The notes under the pieces are model-generated. The model saw only the letters and a list, made by a program, of their open reading frames with translations. It did no database searches and was not told the DNA's origin. The translations under genes and the position numbers were made by a program. A DNA stretch of 15,656 bases, from the NCBI GenBank assembly GCA_002284615.2, contig MU070399.1, forward strand, positions 36,380 through 52,035. The letters are read 5' to 3'. Each line of letters begins with the position of its first letter. Positions within the stretch are counted from its first letter, which is position 1. This document shows, one piece after another, positions 1 through 10,700 of this stretch. This DNA is from Dunaliella salina (lineage: Eukaryota > Chlorophyta > Chlorophyceae > Chlamydomonadales > Dunaliellaceae).

Positions 1-215
1 TGCGCGCGCATGTGCGTGTGTAACACATGCCAAAGGGCATTGCCTGGGATGCGACGGAAGGCAATCAAAGGACTCATATGATTCTTACAGCGTGTGGACG
101 TGTGTCCATGTGTGCGTGTATGTGTATCTGGGTGAGCTCGTGAAGATGTGAGAAGAAAAGTGAAGGGTACGTTTACCATCACCCCCTCTATTCTCTTATG
201 TCTTATTGCTTGTAG
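1..215 (+). other. 3' part of an upstream intron
   Basis: No coding signal. It begins with an alternating GC/GT-rich stretch, probably the tail of a microsatellite, and ends in a T-rich tract before the TAG acceptor of exon 1. Confidence 0.65.
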
Positions 216-308
216 GTCTGGAGATTTATCTGTCAAGTGCACCATCACTCTTGGTGCTGGAGACACTGCTCCGAGTGGTGTTGCTGCAGCCTCGACTGAT
301 CTGGTTGG
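216..308 (+). CDS. Exon 1 of the window: N-terminal part of the REJ-like region
   Basis: The acceptor TTGCTTGTAG precedes 216 and the donor GTGAGT starts at 309. The exon has one leftover base, 30 full codons and two trailing bases (phase 2). It begins SGDLSVKCTITLGAG and ends STDLVG across the junction. Alternating hydrophobic residues with a Cys (C8) fit beta strands. The trailing GG plus the first G of the next exon restores a Gly codon. A second frame is also open here, but only this one joins the next exon's well-supported frame. The gene continues upstream of the window. Confidence 0.7.
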
Positions 309-2478
309 GTGAGTACTCAGGCATGGGTGTGACTGTACATGTAATCTAAATTTTCTATGATGCATGTTACTGCAATGATTGCAAGTTGTTGCAAGTTTGC
401 GGCTTAAATTTTTTGTTCGGCACAATGGCGTACGTCATTGCAGGGGTACTTAGTTGGGTGGAGACTTGTAATCTGCTGGACGGTTTCTGGTCGGACCATT
501 CCCGAATTTACCTGTTAAGCACCTGTCTCACCCATGAACAAGAGGCTCTGGCCATTTGCCTGTCCTTTTTGACTGGAAGCAATGCTTGTGCATGCCTTTT
601 CCTCCATGCGTGCAGGCCTCCCTTGTGCGCAAGGGACAGCTGCCTTGGAGTGGAGCCGTGAGTATCCCATTTTTGTTGTGCACTGAGTGTTATGCCAGGA
701 TTCAAGGGCTGGAGACTGTCTCACCTTGCTCGTGTGACCTGACACGAACATTTGGGTTGTGCACTGAGTGTTGTGCTATTATTTTAATGCTGGAGGCTGC
801 CTCACCTTGCTCATGTGACCTGACACAAGCGTTTTGGTTGTGCACCGAGTTTTGTGCTTGGATCCTCATGTGGAAGACTGTCTCAACTTGCTCATTTGAC
901 CTGACGCAAACATTCAAAACAGTATTCCCACCGCTGCGATTGTGTGGTTGACAAGATGCCACAGATGTTTTTACTTCTGGCTTACCTCAACAAGATAAGG
1001 CTTGGATCGATGAAATGCGCCAACAACCTGCTTTCATGTTGCACACTGATGTTTGATTTACTCTGTTCTGTCGCAGGACGGCCTCCCAGGTTCCTGATAT
1101 CTCTTTCCGTGCTGAGGCTGTCGGCTTCTCCGCGGTCAACCCCATGCTATTCGAGTTTGGCTTCAAATCGGGCGATGATCTGCGGGTGAGCCTTGGCGGC
1201 GCAATGTGCAATGAATTTGGCCTCAAGATGCAATGAAAGTGTGATGAAGGTGCAATGGAATTTGCTTCAAACATGGCAATGATATCCAGGTGAGCTATGG
1301 CGGTGCAAGGTACATGTGGGCGACTCTCAAAGTGTAAGCAGAGTTGCACAACTGTTCTGCTGTCGCTTTTGTTGTGATGCTAAGTGTATTCAGACAATTC
1401 TCAAATCCGACAAATTTGTGTTACAGTGCTAGTGCGGCTTTTGAGTCAAAACATTGCAGCAGCCATCCTCCAAAACCTTGCCCTTTACTTCTTTTTCTCA
1501 CATTTTCCTTGAATGCACAACCCCTGTATTGCAGTTGGATCAAGGTCCGGGCTTGGAGCGAGCTTTGACCATGCAGGCACAGGATGGCGTGGGCGAGTAC
1601 ACGGTGTACGTCGTCGCCATCGACTCCGTCACAGGAGGACGCAGCGCACCCTCGACTGCCCTCTTCAATCTCACTAATTACATACCAGTGGGTGAATCAT
1701 GTGAGGACCAGCAGGCGAGCTTTGTGGCGGACCTGCAGAGCAAGGCAGATGAGAAGGCCGACTTTGAGCGCCTGGGGAACACCGGTGACAACAAGGCCAT
1801 CTTTGGCGGTGTCAAGACAGCCAGCGGCCTGGCGAAAGCCAATGCAAACCCGCCCGTGTTTGAGGCTTGTGTCAATGATACTGACAACAACGGCAACAGC
1901 AACCCAGGCGGCCGGCGCCGGCTCCTGAGACAGCGCGACTTTTTTGAGCTGAGGACACTGGATGGCTTAAATGCATTGCTGGATGTGCTGGTGAACGAGG
2001 TGTGTTTGCCTGGGTCCCAGGCCCCCTGCTCGTGTGCACTTTTTGGCATGCTTGAAGACAGGCAGTGCCTGCTCTGTTTGTTGCCAAAAGCTTTAAACCC
2101 TTAATTGGTACTTTTTAAGCCATAGCCTAGCAGTCATGTCGTTTTGACTGATGGCTCCTTCGTGTAAAACCTGTGAAACCTACTCTGTTTGTTGGCTGAG
2201 ACAGCTGGTTGGATTCCCTTGTGAAATTTTGTGTAGGAAGTACGTCGCAGATAATCAGAGAAGCCTTAATTGTTGAGCCTGGGATGGAAGTTGTGCCGCT
2301 CTTTCTGCCCTTAGAATGAAGACTTTCACTCACCCAACTTGCATCACCTCTAATTGCGCTCACTTGTGAGCTGACAGGCGAATCATGGTGCTTCAGAGGG
2401 TGCATGCAAGCCTATGTGCCCATACCTCATGGGCCCACCATGTCACATACCTTGAAAAAAGGCAAGAGATGCAAGCGT

Positions 2479-2559
<81 letters not shown>

Positions 2560-5500
2560 TGTTGCCTCATATTGTTGCCATACTGTTGCCTTTTGCAGAA
2601 TGGAGAAACTGTTGGAACGGCTGCTGATGCCCTGGGAGCTCTGACATCCATCCAATCCACCTTCGAGGATGAAGCTCCTACCCTCGAGCAGGCCCAAGTG
2701 CTGGCCAAGGTGAAATTGCAAGCCTGCGCACAGCTCGCTGTTGCGCTCATGTTGCATATACACATTTTGGCAACATGTCAAGAAGTGAACTCCAGGCCAC
2801 GGTCGGGCCCATTGTTCTAAGATTGACAAGGCAATGCGCCTGCACTCAGCATGCAGGGATGCATGCGTCGCGTAAGTTCTTGTGTTGTTTGGAAACTGCT
2901 AAGCCCTGGTTTTGGGCTCCTGTGTTGCACTTTTCTTGTGTGTTATGTTGTCGCCTGGCTGGCATCATGCTTTTTTGTCTTGCATAAGTGTCTACCCTTG
3001 TATGCTATTGAGAGGAACGATGATCTTAGCTTGAGGCTTGCCAACTTACAAGTTCAGTGGGGTTTGAAAATTTTTGATCGTGAGTGCTTGACTGGGCTCT
3101 GGGAGGTGGGAGTGGTTTCTAGGTGGGGTGAAGGGCAGGGCCTGTTTGGTCCTGGTAATATGAATCCCCACCGGGGTGTCTTACATTCTTGAACCCTCAG
3201 AAAGCAAGATGAATTTATCAGGATGCATGGAACCAGTATCCTCTGCGAGATTTTTCTCGCCAACGCTGTCACCTTAGCCGAAGCACATTTGTGAGCATTC
3301 CAAATTCTGACATGCGTGTCTTGGGTTCAAAGTATTGAACCCTTTTGCCTCCTTAAGGTTAAAGGGCCCGGGCCTGCAGTGCTGTTATGACCCATCCACA
3401 TGCCTCCTAACCCCCCTAGCATCAGATTTGTTGCCCCTGTCATCACATGGATGCTTGTTCAACAGTGAGGCTGCTTTGCTCATGAGGTTGACAGGCAAAC
3501 AACGATGAGTGATCACTGAGTGCCAACATGGATGCTTATAAGATGGTGAGACTGATGCTGAGGCTGCCATCATGGATGCTTATAAGATGGTGAGACAGAT
3601 GCTGAGGCTGCCATCATGGATGCTTAGAATATGATGAGGCTGCTCTTGCCATCACGTGGACGCTTATTTAAGAGTGAGGCTGCTTTGCTCATGACATTGA
3701 CAAAATACAAAACAACGATAAGAAAGCATGGGTAAATAGTGTCACCCAGCATATGAAATAGACTCCCAGAGTCTCTACGAGTCTCTTCAAGCTCGGTAAG
3801 ACTCGGCTGCAGCTGTTGTAGTTAGAAAGTCACTTCTACATGGGTTCGCGCCACCTCCCCATGCTTTGCACGGTGCTTCATTACAACAAATTTTCACAAA
3901 GATAATGGCAGCTCTGAAGGGCAGCGCAGAAAGGAGCAGCTCGCATAGCCACGAACCCAGCTCCTGCGCCACCGGGTCCCCAACACCCTTCTCGCTGGGC
4001 TCGTGCCGTGCAACACTGTACAGGTCTGTCTAGACATATACCGAGCCAGTCCAGGCACCTACTGAGTGAGCAGCAAAGAGTGCTCGAGCCACAGCCAGCA
4101 CAGGTTGGACTGTGACAGCCATGAGGAAGCATCAGTGCTTGCATGGTGCCCTCAAAGGAGCCTCAGTAGGTGCCCCTTTGAGGGCACCATGCAAGCACTG
4201 ATGCTTCCTCATGGCTGTCACTGTGCAACCTGTGCTGCCTGTGGCTCGAAAACCACTCTTTGCTGCATGGCCTCCTTGTAGCAACTGGGCTTCAGGTGAC
4301 CCTTCACGTAAGGGGGGGTTGGATGGGAGCAGTTGGTACTGACACTGTAGCTGGAGCAGCTTGTGCAGACCACGGCTGCAAGCTCGCGATGAGCACCACC
4401 AGCACGCAAGGCCACCATCGCGCGCTGCTTGGTCTTCTCCTTTTGCATGAATGCTCTTCGTGCTGCTCCAGATGACGTCGTATGCTGTTGGTGCTCTGTG
4501 CCACAGCTGCGAGGCTATAACTGCATCGCTACACAAGTTCACTGCATCCCCTTGTTCGTTTCCTTCGTCATTGTTCCCAAATATGCATTTTGCTGAACAA
4601 CATTGCATTGACTTTTGGTGCCTGATTGCGATTTTTGTACCATTTCCCTGAGTTTCCAGGTCTTACTTGACACTCCTCACCTGACCAGCGATCCCCCAAT
4701 CTGCCAAATAGACCCAAAGTCCCTTAAAGCCTCGCGGTGCACACCCTTCAACGATGAGTGATCACTGAGCCTCCCAGATTTTCTTCCCATTGTCTCATCT
4801 CTCTTCTTTCTTTGCCTGCTTTGCAATGCAGGTGGTGGACCAGGCCCTGCGGATCCTTGCTGAATCTGGGGCAAGCAGCGTCGGCACAACAACCATCCGT
4901 GCAGCTCTGCGCAATGCAGGACAGTAAGTATAGACCTCTCTCAGGGCGATCTGTGCACTGCCACACAGCGGGTTGTGACATCTCACAAGTTGTGTTCATG
5001 AGTACCTGCCAGGGTATGATGAGCTGCAACGTTTCATGCAAGTGACAAACTGTGGCATTGAGTGTGCAAGAGCGCTATGCACCCCTTCCACCAAAACATT
5101 AAAGAGGAGGTTGTGCATTTCTACTTAGTGTTGGCCACAGTGAGTTGCAGAGCATTTTCAAAAGTTGTGGGCAGCTCTAAAGGCATTCATTTCAATATGT
5201 GGGGAGCCCGGAGGGATTTTAAAAGTAGTTGCAGTTTGCCTTGCAAAAAATGTATGCCTGAGATGCAGTAAGGTTGGAGTTTTCGAGAGGGGGCTATCTG
5301 AGCATGTGCCCAAATAAGCCCCTTTTTTGCATTTCAAGTGCGCCCATTCACAGCCACTTCATCCGATTGTCGCAATTTCAGCTTGAAAATGGCTGGCGTT
5401 ACAAGCTACCAGGGCATGTGCTCAGATTTGTGTACGTCGCCCTGCGTACTGAGATAGACTGGGCTAAAGCTCACGTGGGGCATGTATACCCTAGTTTGGT

Positions 5501-7726
5501 GTCTTTTATTTATTTAGGAAAATAGCAAAAATCGCCTCGGAGCACCAACCACTTGGTCTTTTCACTCCAATTTTTTTTTGCATTGATATTCTTTTGTTAT
5601 AAGGACTCCATATCACTAAAATCACCCAATTTGGTGCAGTGGCTGGTCAGGTATGAAGATTTGGTGGTAAAAACTAGGATTCACGCCGCAGCTGATTAGG
5701 CATAGGCCCCCCCATTGGCACCTTTAGAACTCTAGTCCTAGAGAAAGGGGAGCACAAGTCTCAAAGGTGCTAGTTGGGGGGCACATGCGCAAAGAGCTTG
5801 CAAAAAACACCTGGTGTCTGGCCTCAGAGAGCCCCTGTGGGACTTTCCTTGAATGCCTTGTGAGTTGTAAGCAAAATGTCTACTAATTGAATAGTGAGCA
5901 ATTGTTGAAACACTGTAGCGACACTACACTACTAATACATACTTTGGTATTACAACACCAAATGTTTACGAGGCCCTAAATGAAATTCCGTTTATTAATT
6001 TGCGAGCATGAAGGGTTTACAAGGCCCGCCAAGAAAAGTTTGTGAACTCTGCGTTTTTTACGTCTCAAACACTGGCTCTTTGTCTCTACACCCTTTCCAT
6101 CATTTCATCTGAAGAGTAGTCCTCCGACACCTCCATGGGCTCCAAAGCCTTTCCTCACCCAAACCCTCCGCCCCTCTCCTTCCTGATGCGGGTACCACTG
6201 CATGCGGATGCCAGTCTTTTAGCCAGGAAGCTTGATGGGGAGCAGCTGAACCCATACTACCTTAGGGAGATATGGTGCCTAAACCACTGGCAGGGTTCTG
6301 GCCTGCCCCCTTGGGGGTTTGGGTGGGGAAGGGGGTGTCCTGGCTGCAGTGGCAGCAGCCACCTCCTCACCTTCTCAGTCACGCTCCTCCACCATGCATG
6401 CCAGCTCTGGATAAGGCGACTTTGGAGCTCCAAGGGCGGACCATCGCCCTCCTTGCGCTTCCGCTTCGTATATATGAAGCATGTGGGAAAGGATTCTTTG
6501 CACCTTAGAAGCATACGGCTGCATTGTGGGGCTTGATTGATTGTATAATAACCCGCACTTTTTACGAGCCCTTGGAAAAAGTAATTTTAGGAGTCGATCC
6601 AGATTGCGAGAGGCCCCAATAATTATCTAATTACTCATGAAACCCCCACTGTGTCGCTACAGTAGGTCATCTTTTTACCTCCTTTATCCGTTTTTTTGAA
6701 AATGCATGATGTTTACATACCTTATGCTATTACACATTTTGAATTTTGGGAATGGTCCCAGGGTGGAGTCCTGGGCCATTTTTGGGTGATCTGAAGCCAG
6801 GAGAGTGATCTGGGGCCCACTGGTTTTCACGTTTTTTATGAATTTGGCTCGATACCTTATGGAATGAAGATGATTGGTATGGTTTGAGAAAGAAAGTTGG
6901 GAATGAGCATGTCTGGCAGATTGGCCAACTGACCCACTCTGGAAAAATGTTGGAAAAGGCTGGGCCAAGGAGCCCCAGAAACTTTCTAGTGTCAGACCAC
7001 CTCAAATTGGCAAAGTTAGGACTCCTTGAAAGCTGCCCCTTTCACCCAAATCACCCTTCCTGATCACACATAGATGTCTAGAGCAGAAGCTGCTCCTTTC
7101 ACCTCACGATCACCATTCCTGGTCATAAGTAATAATCTAGTGCAGAAGCTGCCCCTCTTACAACCACCATTCCTGGTCAAAAGCTGTGGCTTTGTCTGTC
7201 TGTTTGCAGGGCTGCCGAAAAGTTGGGGGCTTGCGAAGCCGATGATGCCAACTGTGCTGATGGTGAGTCGATGTGGGGCATTCAGTGCAAGGCACATATT
7301 CAGGGTGTGCAAGAATAGGAATGTATTGAGTCGATGTGGGGCATTCAGTGCAAGGCAGAGGAATGTATTGAGTCGATGTGGGGCATTCAGTGCAATGCAG
7401 AGGAATGTATTGAGTCGATGTGGGGCATTCAGTGCAATGCAGAGGAATGTATTGAGTCAATGTGAGGCATTCAGTGCAAGGCAGAGGAATGTATTGAGTC
7501 GATGCGGGGCATTCAGTGCAAGGCAGAGGAATGTATTGAGTTGATGTGGGGCATTTGGTGCAAGGCAGAGGAATGTATTGAGTCGACGTGGGGCATTCAG
7601 TGCAAGGCACATGTTCAGGGTGTGCAAGAATAGGAATGTGTTGATCCAAATACATTTTTCCTGCGAAGGCCTGAAACACATCATATTGAACAAAACCCTT
7701 GTCCTGGGAAAGCCTAAAACACATCA

Positions 7727-7786
<60 letters not shown>

Positions 7787-10700
7787 CGTGTGTTTGGTGT
7801 GCAGATAAGACGTACAATTGCAACAGATTGAGCATCTCCATGAGAATGGTCTCTGAAAGGCATTCAAACTCCACTTCCTTGTTGCTTCTGGGAGCAAATT
7901 GTGCTCATGCTCAATTCCTTCGCCTGACCGAGACCAAATGTAGAATCTACAACAAAACCAAACATGAATGACAACATTACCAAGTATGTGGTCACAATGT
8001 CCCCTGCCTGAGGTGCAACAAAAAGAGCATCAAGCAGTGAATGCTACACACATTAAGATTCTTGTAATTAACGGTGCACATTCCCAGACCCTGAATGAGC
8101 GAAGCTTCAATGTCTGCTGGTGCTGCGCATTGCTTTCTCGTACAGACCAAGGCACCTTCCAACGCGCAATGAGGCTCATGGACACCCTGCAAGAAGCAGG
8201 GACTTTGATGCGGAGAATTGCACCCTCCGGCAAGACCACTGTCGCCTCCAGCTCGTACATTGGACAAGCCGTGTCACGCAACACCCTTGCTGCAACCAGC
8301 ACTGCCAATGTGGTGTTTGATGTGGCCGTGTTGGGTCGGTGAGTCTGGCTCATCTTAGTGCAGAGCCTGGAGCGTTTGTTGCATGCAGCCACAATTAGAT
8401 TTGCTTTCTGTTCCCGTGCACAATGCCGTCAAAACTATGTGTGCTTGCGCAAGATATGGAAGCATGCTTTTGTTGAAAAATTGTGTGCCTATCTGAGGCA
8501 AGGAAGCATAGTTTTGTCTTTGTTTGTGCTGGGCTCGATCCTGTAAATGAGCCTTCAAATGATGAGAGGGCAGTTTGTTCGTCTTCCGCTGAAATGTATG
8601 GTGTCTACACAGCTTCGTACTTTTCACCAAGGTATTGCCGTATTGTTATTGCAGCGCTGACCGCATGCAAGCCGGGGCGGTGATCACCACCCCTGACGCA
8701 TTTGTGGCTTATTGTGAAGGCAGCGAGATATGCAGCGTCAGGGTAAGTGAAACGGGTACTCCAAGAGCATCAAAAAGTTGAGCTCAAGTAATTTCACGGT
8801 TTGAGCTCCCATGCTCTCGTAGCTTTCCTGTTCATTGTTCCTAGGGATTGTGTCAGAGGTGGGCAACGAAGGCCCCAAAAAGGGGTCCTTTTGAAATGTT
8901 CCCTTTGCATGGTGGCCGTACTTGGCACTTTTTGTGCCCAGGACCAAAATGTACTGCTCGTTGTTTCCATAGCTCTTGAGTTTGAAAAGTGCTACTCACG
9001 GCCACTTCCGCTATTTGCCAAAACGTGAACCCTTCTTTTTCACCACCCAAACTCCATTCCTAACCACCCACTGCATCAAATTGGGTGATTTTTGGTGATT
9101 TGGAGTCCTTATAATAAATAAATATCATTGCAAAAAAACTGGAGTGAAATGACCCAGTGGTTGGTGAGAAACGGAATTTCAGCCATTTCCCTTAGAGAAA
9201 ATCCAGCATGAGGGGTGTCAAAAAGGTCAATTTTTGACCTCCTCCTTTCCTAATTTTGAATATGCAAGATGTTAGCAATGTATATAGGTGTTATAAATAC
9301 AAAATTTTTGGAGTGGAAAATGGTCCTGAGGTGGAGCTGTGGGCCATTTTAGGGTGATCTGAGGCCAGGAGAGTGATCTGGGGTCCTCCAATTTTCTTCA
9401 TTTTTTGGTGAGCACAGTTTGTATCGGTATTATAATGGTTGGCGTGGTCAGATTTGGAAAATATTGGTGGGAAAGAACGTTTTCAGCGATTTGGGCTCGT
9501 TGCCCACCTCTGGGATTGTGTGGACAATTTGGTGGGCAGACATGGATGCTCAGAATAGCCCACTGCATGAATGTCGAAAATATGTAGTAAGGGTTGAGGG
9601 AAGGCAAAGCCTGTCAAGTGCACAATATTTCCTGTAGGCTTGTTCACACATGCATGGTGCAGAGCGAGACTGGTAACAAGGACAGACGAAAATGGGAGGG
9701 CAAAAGTGCCATAACAACGTTACTGGAATAACAGCCGACAGACGCTCTACAAATGGCAGTGTCCTGTTTCAGGATAAAATTCGACAGACAACACCTTGAA
9801 GGTACTCTATAAGGACCACATAAAGCATCACATGTTTCCCTTGAAGCCTCAACTGTCATACAAAAGGACAGGACCTATGGCGCTTTACTTGCCTCGTCTA
9901 GTCGTCCATGTTGAGGCACTCGCTGCTGCAGCTGCTGCTGCTTCTGCTCCTGCTGCCCTTTAGCTTGTGCTTGCAACCCCTCCACAATGTCGGTGTGACC
10001 TGCATGTCTGCCCACAGGACCGTCTGACCCTGTACCTGAATTCCATCCGGGATGCTGCTATCTACACAAATGCAAGCACCGACTTCCCTGATGGCATCCC
10101 TGATCTGAACCACTTCAGCGGCGCTGTTGAGGGACCAGAAGTAATGTCAGGTGGGTTTGCGACAGACACGGTGGATTAGGGAGCATGCAAGGCAAGGGAA
10201 GTCCAACGTGTCTGTCCCGGTGCAGTTTACTCATGGGCAATCTGCTACAGCATGGTTGGAGTTTTGTGCTGGCTTACTGGTAGCAACCTGCTTGAGTCAT
10301 GCCGTCTCCTAGCTCCCGGACGCAGTGGCGCGAGTCCCATATCAAAGCTGTGCTCTTGAATCTGTGTGTGCTGCTTACCTCTGTGCGACCTATATTCTGG
10401 GTTGAGAGGATCAAAGAGTACCTGCTGTGCATGTTGCCCAGCACTGAAGGGTTTTTTGCTGTGCACTATGTCCCTCAATTCTTTCTGGAGACTGTCCTTA
10501 GGCGTCAATTCTTGCTGGTGACTCCTCCTCACCAGGGTCCTCACCGAGTATCTTCTGTTGACCCGCCCTTGTTGCCACGTCTGTCAGGTGTGTTTGATGC
10601 ACAGCTTGACTTCAAGGACCCTGGTGCTCGCCTGTGCAACGCTGGGATGCCAGAGTGTACAATGAGCCTCACCATCCCCTTGAACAGCAACCTCCCAGCT

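Larger units (their letters stand above)
309..1076 (+). other. Intron 1 (768 nt, phase 2)
   Basis: Runs from GTGAGT to TCGCAG. It contains the possible microexon 616-657 and the 81-bp triplication 675-916; nothing else is recognised. Confidence 0.65.
2710..4831 (+). other. Intron 4 (2122 nt, phase 0)
   Basis: Runs from GTGAAA to ATGCAG. Holds the composite repeat 3442-3720, the inverted repeat 4070-4266 and a small perfect hairpin at 3323-3342. No exon needed to keep phase and no gene recognised on either strand. Confidence 0.75.
4924..7209 (+). other. Intron 5 (2286 nt, phase 2)
   Basis: Runs from GTAAGT to TTTGCAG. AT-richer than the exons, with transposon-like relics at 5543-5685, 5912-6663 and 6666-6941, an imperfect hairpin at 5706-5781 and three 57-59-bp tandem units at 7031-7190. 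No exon is needed to keep phase. Confidence 0.75.
7263..8145 (+). other. Intron 6 (883 nt, phase 1)
   Basis: Runs from GTGAGT to CGTACAG. The first ~380 nt are the 42-bp minisatellite, followed by (GT)27; the remainder is unremarkable. Confidence 0.8.
8743..10017 (+). other. Intron 8 (1275 nt, phase 0)
   Basis: Runs from GTAAGT to CCCACAG. More than half is the hAT-like element 8854-9512. A CTG-rich stretch lies at 9922-9957; the rest shows nothing recognisable. Confidence 0.82.

Noticed and set aside
2385..2829. Open frames with Thr-His or Cys-Val runs
   Set aside because: Translations of the (CA)37 tract; the real exon 4 is in phase with its neighbours and starts at 2599.
3323..3342. T-arm-like hairpin suggesting a tRNA
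   Set aside because: No acceptor stem, D arm or anticodon arm can be drawn around it.
3881..4281. Matching open frames (both starting MQALMLPHGCH) on opposite strands at the intron 4 hairpin
   Set aside because: They are the same sequence read outward from the two arms of the inverted repeat. No sign of coding beyond the duplicated DNA.
5912..6663. Transposon bounded by ACTGTAGCGACAC inverted repeats
   Set aside because: Not accepted as a firm call: arms are only 13 bp, without a flanking duplication, and the right arm overlaps the edge of another repeat. Kept only as a weak repeat entry.
7074..7544. 156-codon plus-strand open frame with 14-residue SRCGAFSA repeats
   Set aside because: It runs across an intron, exon 6 in another frame, and the minisatellite. 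Its openness follows from the repeat length.
7267..7644. CRISPR-like array
   Set aside because: The units are contiguous and nearly identical with no unique spacers, in a eukaryotic intron.
7158..7874. 238-codon minus-strand open frame with CTECPTSTQYIP-like repeats
   Set aside because: It is the reverse reading of the 42/63-bp minisatellite and the GT tract, whose unit lengths are multiples of three. It overlaps exon 6 in antisense and has no coding signal of its own.
10299..10587. Upstream extension of the exon 10 frame starting with ATG at 10299
   Set aside because: The stretch lacks coding character, and exon 9 joins exon 10 in exact phase at a good acceptor at 10587. An internal start is not needed.
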